From: an uncultured Muribaculaceae bacterium
GTDB lineage: Bacteria; Bacteroidota; Bacteroidia; Bacteroidales; Muribaculaceae
DNA: 64,000 nucleotides
NCBI GenBank assembly: GCA_910579675.1
Contig: CAJTUF010000013.1
Location: 1-64,000 of the forward strand
Direction of reading: 5' to 3'
Program-made: the position numbers and the translations under genes
The notes under the pieces: generated by a model
What the model saw: only the letters and a program-made list of their open reading frames with translations
Told to the model about the DNA's origin: nothing
Database searches by the model: none
Shown: one piece after another, positions 16,103 through 25,684 of the stretch
How the letters are laid out: each line of letters starts with the position of its first letter
Position numbering within the stretch: the stretch's first letter is position 1

Positions 16103-18943
16103 ATGATAACCAAAGCAATCATCCGCAGGCTGGCCACCCTGATGGTGGCCCTGATGGCGCTCGGCGCCACGGCGCAGACCCTCCCTCAGCTGCCTCTCGA
16201 CTCGGCTGTGGTGACAGGCACTCTGCCCAACGGCCTCACCTACTACATCCGCCACAACGAGAAGCCCAAAGGGCAGGCCGACTTCTACATTGCCCAGCGC
16301 GTGGGATCAATCCTTGAGGAGGACAATCAGCGCGGCCTCGCCCACTTCCTTGAGCATATGTGTTTCAACGGCACCACCCACTTCCCCGGCAAAGGACTCA
16401 TAAAGTGGCTCGAAAGCATAGGCGTGAAATTCGGCGCCAACCTCAACGCAACCACCGGTGTCGACGAAACCATCTATAAGATCACCAATGTGCCTGTGGA
16501 GCGTGTGGGCGTGCAGGACTCCTGCCTCCTCATACTCCACGACTGGGCCAACGACCTTGAGCTGCTCCCCGACGAGATCGACGCTGAGCGCGCCGTGATC
16601 CACGAGGAATGGCGCACCACCAACGTGGGACAGATGCGCATACTCACCGACCTGCTCCCCAAGATCTATCCCGGCTCACGCTATGGCCACCGCCTGCCTA
16701 TCGGCACCATGGAGGTGGTCGACAATTTTCCCCATCAGGCGCTCCACGACTACTATGAGCGCTGGTACCGTCCCGACCAGCAGGGTATAATAGTGGTGGG
16801 CGACATCGACCCCGCCCGCATCGAGGCCAAGATCAAGGAGATGTTTGCCGACATTGAGATGCCCGCCGACGCTCCCGTGAGGTTCTATGAGCCTGTGCCC
16901 GACCACTCCGGCACCATCTTTGCCATAGGCCACGACTCGGAGATGCAGTTCCCGCTGGCCCAGATGACATGGAAGCAGCCCCGCATGGAGGCCGCCCTGC
17001 GCAATTCGCCCCTCAAATATCTCAACAGCTATGTGGAGAGCATGATTGCCCAGATGCTCAACGAGCGTCTCAACGATATCGCCTCCCGCCCCGGATCGGT
17101 GTTTGCGCAGTCCTATGCAACCTTTGGCGAGTATTTCCTGGCCAAGACCGCCGACGGATTCTCGCTCACGGTGCTCGCCCGCGACCCCGCCGACCTCGCT
17201 TCGCCCCTGGCCGCTGCCTACCGCGAGGTGCTCCGCGCATCGCGCGGCGGCTTCACCCCGAGCGAATATGAACGCGCCCGCTCGCGCTACCTCGCAAGCA
17301 TCGAGCAGGCATATAACTCGCGCGACGCGCGCGACAACAATTCGTTTGTCCAGGATCTGGTGCGCCACTTTGTCGACACCATTGCCGCCCCCTCCATCGA
17401 GGTTGAATATGATCTGGTAAAGAAGATTGCAGCCAATGTTGACCTCAACACCATCAATCAGGCAATAGCCGCCGCAGTGGCCCCGCCCGACAACCGCATG
17501 GTGATGGTGCTCATGCCCGATCTTCCCGCCGACTCCCCCGCCGACTATCCCACCGAGCAGAGCCTCGCCGCCGCCCTCGCCGCCGTCGATGCCGAAAACA
17601 TCGAGGCGCTGGCCGATGCAGCCGCTCCAGAGCACCTCATCGAGCAGCTCCCCGCTCCCGGATCGATCACCGCCCGCAAGGCTATGCCCGAGTTTGGCGC
17701 CGAGATGCTCACCCTCTCCAATGGTGCAACAGTGATTCTCAAGCCCACCGACATCAAAAAGGGCGAGATTCTGTTCCGTGCCGTAGCCAAGGGTGGCACC
17801 GCGTGGCTCCCCGACTCCCTCGCCCCCTCGATCATATTCTTCGACGAAGTGATCGATCAGGCCGGCCTCGGCAAGCTGTCAAACAGCGACCTGAAAAAAT
17901 ATCTCGCAGGCAAGCATGTGTGGCTCAAGCTCGGCGCCAGCGACTATCTCCGCACCCTTTCGGGCGGATCGACACCCGCCGACCTCCGCTACCTCATGGA
18001 GCTTATCTACATGACCATGACCGATGTGGCTTTCCAGCCCGACGAGTTTGAAGCCCTCCTGAGCCAGTACGACGCCCTCCTCCACAATCAGATCTCTACC
18101 CCGCAGTATGGTTTTGAGTCGGCAGTGCTCGGCAATCTTTTCCACTCGCCCAAGAAGCGCCCTCTCTCGCCCGAGATCCTCACTCAGGTGAGCCGCGACG
18201 AGCTCACCTCGATCGCAGCCGGCCTCACCGCCAATGCAGCCGACTTCACCTTCATCTTCGTCGGCGACTTCCAGCCCGACTCCATCGCTCCCCTCATCGA
18301 CAAGTATATCGCATCGCTCCCATCCGACCCCGCCAACTCTACCTCGCGTCAGGAGCTGCGCATCAACCACGACCTCGACATGGTGTCGGGCACCGGCACC
18401 GACATCGCCACCATGCCTATGCAGACTCCCCAGACCTACGCCTATGTGGTGATGTGGGCCGATATGCCCTACTCGCAGCGCAACCAGCAGCTCGCCTCGA
18501 TAGCCGGTCAGGTGCTCTCGTCGCGTCTCATCGAGATAGTGCGTGAGCGCGAGGGGGCTGTCTACTCCATCTTCGCCTCCGGATCTATGGACCGCATCGG
18601 CAATCAGAACACCACAATCGGCAGCCAGTTTCCGATGAAGCCCGAGATGCGCGAGAAGGTGCTCGGCATCATCTGCGACCAGCTCAAGGAGCTCGCCGCA
18701 GAGGTTGATCCCGACGAGCTTGCCAAGGCCAAGGAGTATATGTCCAAGCAATACACCTCCATGCGCGACGAAAACTCCGGATGGATGAGCGGCCTGCTCG
18801 GCGTGACCATCAATGGCATCGACACCTTCAACGGCGCCATCGAGAGCCTCAACAGCATCAGCGAGGCCGATGTGGCCAACTTTGTCAAGGCCATGCTCGA
18901 CCAGGGCAACTTCCGCGCGGTGATCCTCGATCCCGCCGAGTGA
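16103..18943 (+). CDS. M16-family zinc metallopeptidase
   Basis: 946 residues from MITKAIIRRLATL, whose signal peptide ends near GATAQ. The longer frame start at 16046 lies in the terminator hairpin and is not used. The N-terminal M16 domain has the inverted zinc motif HFLEH (His81, Glu84, His85) followed by MCFNGTTHFPG. The downstream ERAVIHEEW carries the third ligand. The second, inactive half lies around residues 520-940 (TLSNGATVILKPTDIKKGEILF, then REREGAVYSIF). It is the usual fused two-half form in Bacteroidetes and is periplasmic or envelope-bound. It probably degrades peptides; no specific substrate is visible. It ends at a bidirectional terminator shared with nadC. Confidence 0.93.
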   Translation: MITKAIIRRLATLMVALMALGATAQTLPQLPLDSAVVTGTLPNGLTYYIRHNEKPKGQADFYIAQRVGSILEEDNQRGLAHFLEHMCFNGTTHFPGKGLIKWLESIGVKFGANLNATTGVDETIYKITNVPVERVGVQDSCLLILHDWANDLELLPDEIDAERAVIHEEWRTTNVGQMRILTDLLPKIYPGSRYGHRLPIGTMEVVDNFPHQALHDYYERWYRPDQQGIIVVGDIDPARIEAKIKEMFADIEMPADAPVRFYEPVPDHSGTIFAIGHDSEMQFPLAQMTWKQPRMEAALRNSPLKYLNSYVESMIAQMLNERLNDIASRPGSVFAQSYATFGEYFLAKTADGFSLTVLARDPADLASPLAAAYREVLRASRGGFTPSEYERARSRYLASIEQAYNSRDARDNNSFVQDLVRHFVDTIAAPSIEVEYDLVKKIAANVDLNTINQAIAAAVAPPDNRMVMVLMPDLPADSPADYPTEQSLAAALAAVDAENIEALADAAAPEHLIEQLPAPGSITARKAMPEFGAEMLTLSNGATVILKPTDIKKGEILFRAVAKGGTAWLPDSLAPSIIFFDEVIDQAGLGKLSNSDLKKYLAGKHVWLKLGASDYLRTLSGGSTPADLRYLMELIYMTMTDVAFQPDEFEALLSQYDALLHNQISTPQYGFESAVLGNLFHSPKKRPLSPEILTQVSRDELTSIAAGLTANAADFTFIFVGDFQPDSIAPLIDKYIASLPSDPANSTSRQELRINHDLDMVSGTGTDIATMPMQTPQTYAYVVMWADMPYSQRNQQLASIAGQVLSSRLIEIVREREGAVYSIFASGSMDRIGNQNTTIGSQFPMKPEMREKVLGIICDQLKELAAEVDPDELAKAKEYMSKQYTSMRDENSGWMSGLLGVTINGIDTFNGAIESLNSISEADVANFVKAMLDQGNFRAVILDPAE

Positions 18944-18970
18944 TCACTCACTCGCTCAGGATAATAAAAA

Positions 18971-19016
18971 GCCTCCCCGCCATCTCTGGAGATCATGCTC
19001 CGGATGGCGGGGAGGC
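18971..19016. terminator. Bidirectional terminator between M16 and nadC genes
   Basis: A perfect 14-bp stem, gcctccccgccatc with its reverse complement at 19003-19016. On the minus strand it runs into a T-tract, so it serves nadC best. Confidence 0.85.
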
Positions 19017-19059
19017 CTGTCTTATTACTATTTCAGCAGCAATGGAGCCGGTGATGGGA

Positions 19060-19908
19060 TCACTTCACAGCCTTGAAGCTCATGTCGAGGCTCTTCACCG
19101 AGTGGGTGAGCGCGCCGACCGAGATAAAGTCAACACCGGCCTCGCCATAGGCGCGGAGGGTGTCGATGGTGATTCCGCCAGAGCTCTCCACCTCGGCGCG
19201 GCCGCCGATGAGCTTCACAGCCTCGGCAGTGGCCTCGGGGGTGAAGTTGTCGAGCATGATGCGGTCGGCACCGGCCTCGAGAGCCTGAAGTATCTCAGGG
19301 GTGTTGCGCACCTCCACCTCGATCTTCAGATCCTTGCCCTTCTCCTTGAGATAAGCGCGGGCCGAAGCTACAGCCTGAGGGATTCCTCCGGCAAAGTCGA
19401 CATGATTGTCCTTGATGAGGATCATATCGAAAAGACCGATGCGGTGGTTTGTGCCTCCGCCTATCTTCACCGCCTCCTTTTCGAGCATACGCATTCCGGG
19501 CGTGGTCTTACGGGTGTCGAGCACAGTGGTCTTGAGCCCCTTGAGGCGTTCCTGATAGCGGGTGGTAGTGGTGGCTATGCCGCTCATGCGCTGCATGATG
19601 TTGAGCATCGTGCGCTCGGCCTGCAGCAAGGAGCGCACCGGACCTTCGACCTCGAAAGCCACATCGCCTGGCTTCACATGGCTCCCGTCGGGGATCATCA
19701 CCGTCATGGTGAGATCGGGATCGAGACGCTCAAACACCATGCGGGCCACCTCGACACCGGCAATGATGCCCTCTTCCTTGATGATGAGGCGCTGACGGCC
19801 GCGGGCCGTAGCGGGAATGGTGGAGAGTGTGGTGTGGTCGCCGTCGCCTATATCTTCGGCAAATGCGAGCGACAGAAGGTCGTCGATAAGCTGCTCTTTA
19901 GTTTTCAT
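19060..19908 (-). CDS. nadC: Nicotinate-nucleotide pyrophosphorylase (carboxylating)
   Basis: 282 residues, the normal length. It converts quinolinate and PRPP to nicotinate mononucleotide and CO2, a late step in de novo NAD synthesis. Signature segments include EDIGDGDHTTLSTIP near the start, TRKTTPGMRMLEKEAVKIGGG around residue 138, FDMILIKDNHVDFAGG and MLDNFTPE. nadA and nadB are not in the window. Its promoter interlocks with that of rlmH on the other strand. Confidence 0.97.
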   Translation of the reverse strand: MKTKEQLIDDLLSLAFAEDIGDGDHTTLSTIPATARGRQRLIIKEEGIIAGVEVARMVFERLDPDLTMTVMIPDGSHVKPGDVAFEVEGPVRSLLQAERTMLNIMQRMSGIATTTTRYQERLKGLKTTVLDTRKTTPGMRMLEKEAVKIGGGTNHRIGLFDMILIKDNHVDFAGGIPQAVASARAYLKEKGKDLKIEVEVRNTPEILQALEAGADRIMLDNFTPEATAEAVKLIGGRAEVESSGGITIDTLRAYGEAGVDFISVGALTHSVKSLDMSFKAVK

Positions 19909-19941
19909 CGTTGTGGAAAAAAATGATAGGGGGATTTTTTG

Positions 19942-19949
19942 TATCTTTG
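19942..19949 (+). promoter_or_regulatory. -7 element of rlmH
   Basis: Reads TATCTTTG. Transcription would begin near 19954, inside the -7 element of nadC on the other strand, and reach the ATG at 19977 after about 23 bases. Confidence 0.7.
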
Positions 19950-19951
19950 TG

Positions 19952-19959
19952 CAAAATTA
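19952..19959 (-). promoter_or_regulatory. -7 element of nadC
   Basis: Reads TAATTTTG on the minus strand. Only two bases separate it from the rlmH -7 element, so the two promoters point through each other. Confidence 0.7.
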
Positions 19960-19976
19960 GCAATTTCGGTCCAAAT

Positions 19977-20453
19977 ATGAAAATATGTCTGCTTGCTGTA
20001 GGGCGCACCAATGATGCCGCCATAGCCCGCGCCACATCCAACTACGCAACCCGTGTGGCTCGCTACGTCGACTTCGACATAGAGGCCGTGGCCGATGTGC
20101 GCACAACCCGCTCCACCACCGAGGAGCGTCAGCGCGAGGCCGAGGGTGCGGCTCTCCTCGCTGCCATCAAGCCCAGCGACTTCGTCTGGCTCCTCGACGA
20201 GCATGGCCGCGAATACACCTCGCGCGGCTTCGCCACCGAGCTGCAGCGCCGCATGGCCGCCGGGGTGGCCAAGAGGATTGTGTTTGTGGTCGGAGGACCC
20301 TACGGCTTTTCCGACGCCGTAAGGCAGAGAGCCGACGCCATGCTCTCGCTCTCGCTCATGACATTTCCCCACGAGCTGGTGAGGCTTTTCTTCACCGAGC
20401 AGATCTACCGGGCAATGACCATACTCCGAGGCGAGCCTTACCATCACGACTGA
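19977..20453 (+). CDS. rlmH: 23S rRNA (pseudouridine-1915 N3) methyltransferase
   Basis: 158 residues from MKICLLAVGRTND. The SPOUT fold is shown by LLDEHGREYTSRGFA, FVVGGPYGFSD and the knot end LSLSLMTFPHELVRLFFTEQIYRA, with the usual terminal YHH. It methylates pseudouridine 1915 in helix 69 of 23S rRNA using S-adenosylmethionine. The longer frame start at 19911 lies upstream of the promoter and is not used. metF follows after 46 bases. Confidence 0.97.
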   Translation: MKICLLAVGRTNDAAIARATSNYATRVARYVDFDIEAVADVRTTRSTTEERQREAEGAALLAAIKPSDFVWLLDEHGREYTSRGFATELQRRMAAGVAKRIVFVVGGPYGFSDAVRQRADAMLSLSLMTFPHELVRLFFTEQIYRAMTILRGEPYHHD

Positions 20454-20499
20454 TTTTGTTTACCCTGTTGTTTACACACTTCCCACCCCTGTCATAGCT

Positions 20500-21465
20500 A
20501 TGACCATACCCGAACTTATATCGCAATCGCCCAAAGGATTCTCGATCGAGGTGCTCCCCCCTCTCAAAGGGCGAGGCATAGGTCAGCTCTTCGGCAATAT
20601 TGACCGCCTGCTTGAATATGGCCCACGGTATATCAACATCACCACCCACCGGGCCGAACTCGTGTTCCGCCCCAGTGCCGACGGCCTCTACCAGCGCGTG
20701 AGCGAACGGGCACGCCCCGGCACCGTGGCCGTGGCCGCCGCCATACAGCAGCGCTACGGCATCCCCGCCGTGCCCCACATCATATGCTCGGGCTACTCCA
20801 AGATCGAGACCGAATATGCCTTGATTGATCTCAACTTCCTCGGCATAACCAACCTGCTGCTGCTACGTGGCGACAAGGCCCATCATGAGAACCGCTTCAT
20901 TCCCAATCCCGACGGTCACGCCCACGCCTCAGAGCTTCAGGCTCAGGTCAACGCCTTCAATGAAGGCCTCTTCGTCGATGGCACCGAGATGGAGATCGTG
21001 AGCGGCGGCAGCCGTCCGGCGTTCAGCTATGGTGTGGCAGGCTATCCCGAGAAGCACGAGGAAGCCCCAAATGCCGACTACGATCTCAAATGGCTCCGCA
21101 ACAAGGTCGATGCCGGAGCATCGTATGTGGTGACCCAGATGTGTTTCGACAATCAGAAATATTTCGACTTCGTCGACCGCTGCCGGGCCGCCGGCATCAA
21201 TGTGCCTGTCATCCCCGGCCTCAAACCCATCACCACAGCTGCGCAGCTCACCCTGCTCCCGAGGGTGTTCCACTGCGATCTCCCTTCCGATCTGGTCAAG
21301 GCTGTGGCCGATTGCAAAGGCAACCCTGCGTCGGTAAAAGAGGTGGGAGTAGAATGGCTCGTGTCTCAGATGCGCGAGCTCTATGACGCCGGAGTGCCGT
21401 CGGTCCATCTCTATTCGCTCAACGCCACCGAAAGCGTGGGCCGCGCCCTCGCCGCCATATTCTGA
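20500..21465 (+). CDS. metF: Methylenetetrahydrofolate reductase
   Basis: 321 residues. It reduces 5,10-methylene-THF to 5-methyl-THF with FAD and supplies the methyl group for methionine. Family marks are FSIEVLPPLKG at the start, INITTHRAE, HIICSGYSKIETE (in the position of the family HLTC segment), NLLLLRGDKA and YVVTQMCFDNQKYFDF. It begins a tight run with holB, addB-like and hemW on the same strand. A short direct repeat (ttgtttac, twice) precedes it, but no -7 element is obvious, so it may be transcribed from rlmH. Confidence 0.96.
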   Translation: MTIPELISQSPKGFSIEVLPPLKGRGIGQLFGNIDRLLEYGPRYINITTHRAELVFRPSADGLYQRVSERARPGTVAVAAAIQQRYGIPAVPHIICSGYSKIETEYALIDLNFLGITNLLLLRGDKAHHENRFIPNPDGHAHASELQAQVNAFNEGLFVDGTEMEIVSGGSRPAFSYGVAGYPEKHEEAPNADYDLKWLRNKVDAGASYVVTQMCFDNQKYFDFVDRCRAAGINVPVIPGLKPITTAAQLTLLPRVFHCDLPSDLVKAVADCKGNPASVKEVGVEWLVSQMRELYDAGVPSVHLYSLNATESVGRALAAIF

Positions 21466-21491
21466 TCACCCCAACCACTTCTCCTACCGCG

Positions 21492-22655
21492 ATGAGATTT
21501 GCCGACATTCCGGGCCACGACGATGTGAAGGCCCATCTGAGGAGCCTTGCCGACTCGGGCAAGCTGCCTCATGCCATGCTCCTTGAAGGCCCGTCGGGCA
21601 TAGGCAAGCTATCGCTCGCCAGAGCCTTTGCCCAATATATCCACTGCACAGGACGCCGGCCCGGCGATCCCGACAGTTGCGGCACCTGTCCGGCATGCCG
21701 CCAAAGCACGTCGCTCAATCATATCGACACCTTCTTCATCTATCCCGTGACAAAAACGGAGAAGATGGATCATGCGCCGGTAAGCGACGAGTTTGCACCC
21801 GAATGGCGCGACTACCTCTCTATCGGAGCCCCCAGACCGAGAGTGTATATGGATATAGATGCGTGGACCGACTCCTTTGGCAAAAAAGGGGCATCGCTCA
21901 TTACCTACGCATCCGAAAGCGCCGATCTCATTCGCAAGCTCTCCATAACCAGCCATGCCTCAAGCTACAAGACGGTGGTGTGGTGGCTCCCGGAACGGAT
22001 GAACACTGAGTGCTCAAACAAGCTGCTCAAGATGATCGAGGAGCCCTACGAAGGCACCTGCATGATTCTTGCCTCCGACAATCCATCGCTCCTCCTGCCA
22101 ACCATCTACAGCCGTTTGCAGCGCATTAGCGTCGACCGCTATGCCGACTCAGAAATAGAGAGCTGGCTCGCATCGCGCATGGATCTCGACGCCGATGCGG
22201 CCGCCGCCGTGGCCCACAATGCACGGGGCAGCATGGGGCGGGCGCTGACGCTCGTGAGCGCCAACACCTGGACCCGTACCCTCCTGCCCCGCTTCATGGA
22301 GCTGATGCGCCTCGCCTATCAGCGCAATGTGGCCGAGCTGAAGCGATGGAGCGCCGACATGGCCGCCGACGGCCGCGACCGCGCCGCCGCCTTCTGCGAC
22401 TACGCCGCCTCGCAAGTACGCGAGAACTTTATGGCCCGCTTGGCCGGACGCGACTCCAAGCTGGTTTATCTCACCCCCGACGAGGCCGCCTTCGCCCGTA
22501 ATTTCTGCCGCTTCATCACCGAAGCCAATGCCGAGCCGCTGATACGGGAGTTTGCCGACGCACGACGCGACATCGTGGCCAACGCCAATGTGAAGATAGT
22601 GGCGTTTGACCTCGCGCTCAAAGTGATAATGCTGCTAATTCCTCCTCGCAAATGA
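21492..22655 (+). CDS. holB: DNA polymerase III delta-prime-like subunit
   Basis: 387 residues. The clamp-loader AAA+ fold shows Walker A GPSGIGK at 33-39, a four-cysteine zinc finger (Cys52, 63, 66, 69) and the LLKMIEEP helix near residue 180. It takes part in loading the beta clamp. The gene starts 26 bases after metF and its stop overlaps the next start as ATGA. Compared with typical delta-prime of about 330 residues it has an acidic insert after the zinc finger (residues about 85-115). The symbol is by family resemblance. Confidence 0.87.
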   Translation: MRFADIPGHDDVKAHLRSLADSGKLPHAMLLEGPSGIGKLSLARAFAQYIHCTGRRPGDPDSCGTCPACRQSTSLNHIDTFFIYPVTKTEKMDHAPVSDEFAPEWRDYLSIGAPRPRVYMDIDAWTDSFGKKGASLITYASESADLIRKLSITSHASSYKTVVWWLPERMNTECSNKLLKMIEEPYEGTCMILASDNPSLLLPTIYSRLQRISVDRYADSEIESWLASRMDLDADAAAAVAHNARGSMGRALTLVSANTWTRTLLPRFMELMRLAYQRNVAELKRWSADMAADGRDRAAAFCDYAASQVRENFMARLAGRDSKLVYLTPDEAAFARNFCRFITEANAEPLIREFADARRDIVANANVKIVAFDLALKVIMLLIPPRK

Positions 22656-25600
22656 CCCCCTTGCTCCGTCAGGTGGCGCGCGCCTATGCCGGCAGCCACA
22701 CTCCCGACCAACTGTCGGACATATGCTTTATCTTTCCCAACAAGCGAAGCGCAACCTTTTTCCTGCGCTATCTCGATCTGGAGATGGCCTGCCCACACAT
22801 CGAACCCGAGGCAACTACAATTGGTGAGTTTTTCGCATCATTGTCGCCGCTTGCCGAAGCGCCCCGCTTCATGCAGCTCTCGACCCTCTACGATGCCTAC
22901 CGCACAATAGCGCCCGACAGTGCTCCCGACTTCGACCGCTTCATGTTCTGGGGAGAGATTCTGCTGGCCGACTTTGCCGATGTTGACCGCTATATGGTCA
23001 ATTCCGCCGAACTCTTTTCCAACATAGAGGAGCTGCGCGAGATCAACTCGACCTATCTCACCGACGCCCAGCGCGACATCATACGCCGATACTGGGGCGA
23101 GGACGCTCCCGGCCTCAACTGGCAGCCCCACGCCGAAGGCGACGAGGCCGAGCGCTTCTGGACCCACATCAACCGCCCCGGCACTCACGACAATTCTGAG
23201 AAATTCGTGAGCCTATGGAGGGTGCTCCAACCGCTCTACGAACTATTCAACAAGCAGCTTGCCGCCGACGGCTACGCCACCTCGGGCCATCTGTTCCGCA
23301 ACGCCGCAACTCTCCTGTCGACCGTCGGCCCCGACGCCATACCCCACCGCGCATCCCGATATGTGTTTATCGGCTTCAATATGCTCTCCACTTCCGAGAT
23401 CATGGTGTTTGACAGTATGCGCCGCACCGGGATAGCCGATTTCTATTGGGATGTGGCATCCCCTGCTTTTGCTCTCGAAGGCAACAAAGCAGGCGCATTG
23501 GCATTGCGGGGTGCCAAAATGTTTCCGTCGCTATATCCTTTGGAGGATACCGGAGAGGAGCCTGCTTTCTCCTCCCCCGAAATCGAGATTATCGGAGTTG
23601 CCTCAGGCGTAGGTCAGGCCAAGATGGCAGCCGAGCGACTGGAACAATGGCAGGCCGCAGGATATATCGGCGCCTCGACCGACGACAGTACGGGTACCGA
23701 CACTGCCGTTGTACTGGCCGACGAAACATTGCTCATGCCCGTGCTCAGCCACCTCCCCGACTCCATCGCCACCACCAATGTCACCATGGGATTCCCCATG
23801 AAGCTCACTCCGGTAGCGGCGGTGATGCGCAGCGCGGTGGCTCTCCAGCGGCGGGTGAGGATGGTCGACGGTCGCCCTGCTTTTTTCTATGAGGATGTTG
23901 TGGGAATACTGGCTCAGCCGATAGTGCGCTCAGTTGCCCCCGAAGCTACCGACAGCATACTCCGCGAGATAGAGGAACGCCGCATATTCAGCCTCGATGC
24001 TGCCGATCTGGCTGCGCGCTATCCGGCTCTCGCCCCCATATTCAGGCCACTCGGCCGCGACGGAGAGGCCTCGCTCGACCATTCGGCCTCATACATTGAG
24101 TCGCTGATCGACCTGTTTTCGACCTATGCCACAGAGGAGGAACGCCCCGTGGAGCGGCGTTTCCTTATGGCCTACCGCGCCGCTCTCGATGAGCTTGTGG
24201 CGGCATTCCGGCACCGCAAGGTCACCATGCGCGAAACCACCATGGCATCGCTTCTTGAGCGGGCAATCGCCACCGCTACCGTCAATTTCACCGGCGAGCC
24301 TCTGCGCGGTGTGCAGATCATGGGCGTGCTCGAGACCCGTTCGCTCGACTTCTCCAATCTCATCATGATGTCGATGAACGAAACCGTCTATCCGCGCCGT
24401 CATTCCAGACCGTCGTTTATCCCCGAAGCATTGCGCCATGCCTTCGGTCTACCGGGTAAGGATATAGCCGAAAGCGTGTTTGGCTACTATTTCTTCCGCC
24501 TGCTGTCGAGGGCGCGGAGAGTGGTGCTTCTCTACGATGCACGCACCGTAGGCATAGAAAAAGTCGGTGAGATGTCGCGCTATCTCGCCCAGCTCCTCTA
24601 CATGTTTCCCGATCTGCAGATCAAGCATCGGGCTGCATCATTTCCCAACCTTCCCTCCGCCACCCGTCCCTCACTCAGCATTGCCAAGACACCTGAGGTG
24701 ATGGAGCAGTTGCGCGAATTTATGCGCCCCGGCTCGGGACGAAACATCTCGGCTTCGTCGCTCAACTCCTATATCAACTGTCCGATGCAGTTTTATCTGG
24801 AGTCGGTGGAGGGGCTCCGCTTCAAGTCGGAGACCGAAAGCGCCGACTTCATCGACTGGTCAACTTACGGCCAGATAGTGCATGAAGTGGCAGAGCGTAT
24901 CTACAAGACCCTTGCTGCCGGGAGCGGCGACTCGACCATTCGCCCCGACGCCGCCAGGACTATAGCTGCCGACCGCCCCATGATAAGCCGATTTGTCACC
25001 GCCGCTGTCAACCGCCATTATCTCCATCTGAGTAACGGGCCCGAGGGGGGCGACCGACTCGATCCACTCCGTGGCGAATCGAAGGTGCTCGGAGGCATAG
25101 TGGTGGATCTCATGCGACGGATGCTTACTGTCGAGGCCGATACCTTCGGTGAGTTTGTGTTTGAGGGCGCGGAGGTGAAGCTGGATGGTCCGGTGAGGTT
25201 ATCGCCTGATCTGCCCCCGATCAATGTCAAGCAGGTTATCGACCGCATCGACTTTGCCGGCCCCTGTGGTTCGATGAGATTTGTCGATTACAAGACCGGA
25301 GGCGATCAACTCTCGGCAGCTTCCATCGAAGCCGCATTCGACCGCAATGCCGACAAGCGCCCCAAGGTACTCTTCCAGCTCATGTTTTACTGCCTCTGCT
25401 ACTCTGAGCTCAAATCCTACAGCGGCCCTATCCAACCCTACGTCTATCTCATCCGCACCATGTTTACCGATCCGCTCGTCCCGATGACGATAGGTAAACA
25501 ACAGATTGCCGACTACCGCGACTATATCGAAACCTTCAAAGAGAATCTCACCAAAACCGTCAACGCCATCTTCGACTCCACTACCCCGTTTGAGGCCCGG

Positions 25601-25675
25601 GTCAACGATCCGGCCTACGACGGTCACGCCTGCACCTTCTGCCGCTTCAAGGCCATCTGTTCACCCCCCGATTAA
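22652..25675 (+). CDS. AddB/RecB-like PD-(D/E)XK exonuclease
   Basis: 1007 residues. The C-terminal nuclease has the VDYKTG motif (Asp879, Lys881). Cys710 (in NCPMQFY) together with Cys994, Cys997 and Cys1003 (in CTFCRFKAIC) form the iron-sulphur cluster pattern of AddB-type nucleases. The N-terminal two-thirds is a helicase-like scaffold without a clear Walker A; FIFPNKRSATFF near residue 27 stands where it would be. It probably processes double-strand ends for RecA with an AddA helicase not in this window. It overlaps holB by 4 bases and is followed by hemW after 9 bases. Confidence 0.87.
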   Translation: MTPLLRQVARAYAGSHTPDQLSDICFIFPNKRSATFFLRYLDLEMACPHIEPEATTIGEFFASLSPLAEAPRFMQLSTLYDAYRTIAPDSAPDFDRFMFWGEILLADFADVDRYMVNSAELFSNIEELREINSTYLTDAQRDIIRRYWGEDAPGLNWQPHAEGDEAERFWTHINRPGTHDNSEKFVSLWRVLQPLYELFNKQLAADGYATSGHLFRNAATLLSTVGPDAIPHRASRYVFIGFNMLSTSEIMVFDSMRRTGIADFYWDVASPAFALEGNKAGALALRGAKMFPSLYPLEDTGEEPAFSSPEIEIIGVASGVGQAKMAAERLEQWQAAGYIGASTDDSTGTDTAVVLADETLLMPVLSHLPDSIATTNVTMGFPMKLTPVAAVMRSAVALQRRVRMVDGRPAFFYEDVVGILAQPIVRSVAPEATDSILREIEERRIFSLDAADLAARYPALAPIFRPLGRDGEASLDHSASYIESLIDLFSTYATEEERPVERRFLMAYRAALDELVAAFRHRKVTMRETTMASLLERAIATATVNFTGEPLRGVQIMGVLETRSLDFSNLIMMSMNETVYPRRHSRPSFIPEALRHAFGLPGKDIAESVFGYYFFRLLSRARRVVLLYDARTVGIEKVGEMSRYLAQLLYMFPDLQIKHRAASFPNLPSATRPSLSIAKTPEVMEQLREFMRPGSGRNISASSLNSYINCPMQFYLESVEGLRFKSETESADFIDWSTYGQIVHEVAERIYKTLAAGSGDSTIRPDAARTIAADRPMISRFVTAAVNRHYLHLSNGPEGGDRLDPLRGESKVLGGIVVDLMRRMLTVEADTFGEFVFEGAEVKLDGPVRLSPDLPPINVKQVIDRIDFAGPCGSMRFVDYKTGGDQLSAASIEAAFDRNADKRPKVLFQLMFYCLCYSELKSYSGPIQPYVYLIRTMFTDPLVPMTIGKQQIADYRDYIETFKENLTKTVNAIFDSTTPFEARVNDPAYDGHACTFCRFKAICSPPD

Positions 25676-25684
25676 AGCCGCGCC

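Noticed and set aside
20455..20490. Direct repeat ttgtttac before metF as a regulator site
   Set aside because: Only two short copies, no symmetry, and nothing links it to a known regulator.
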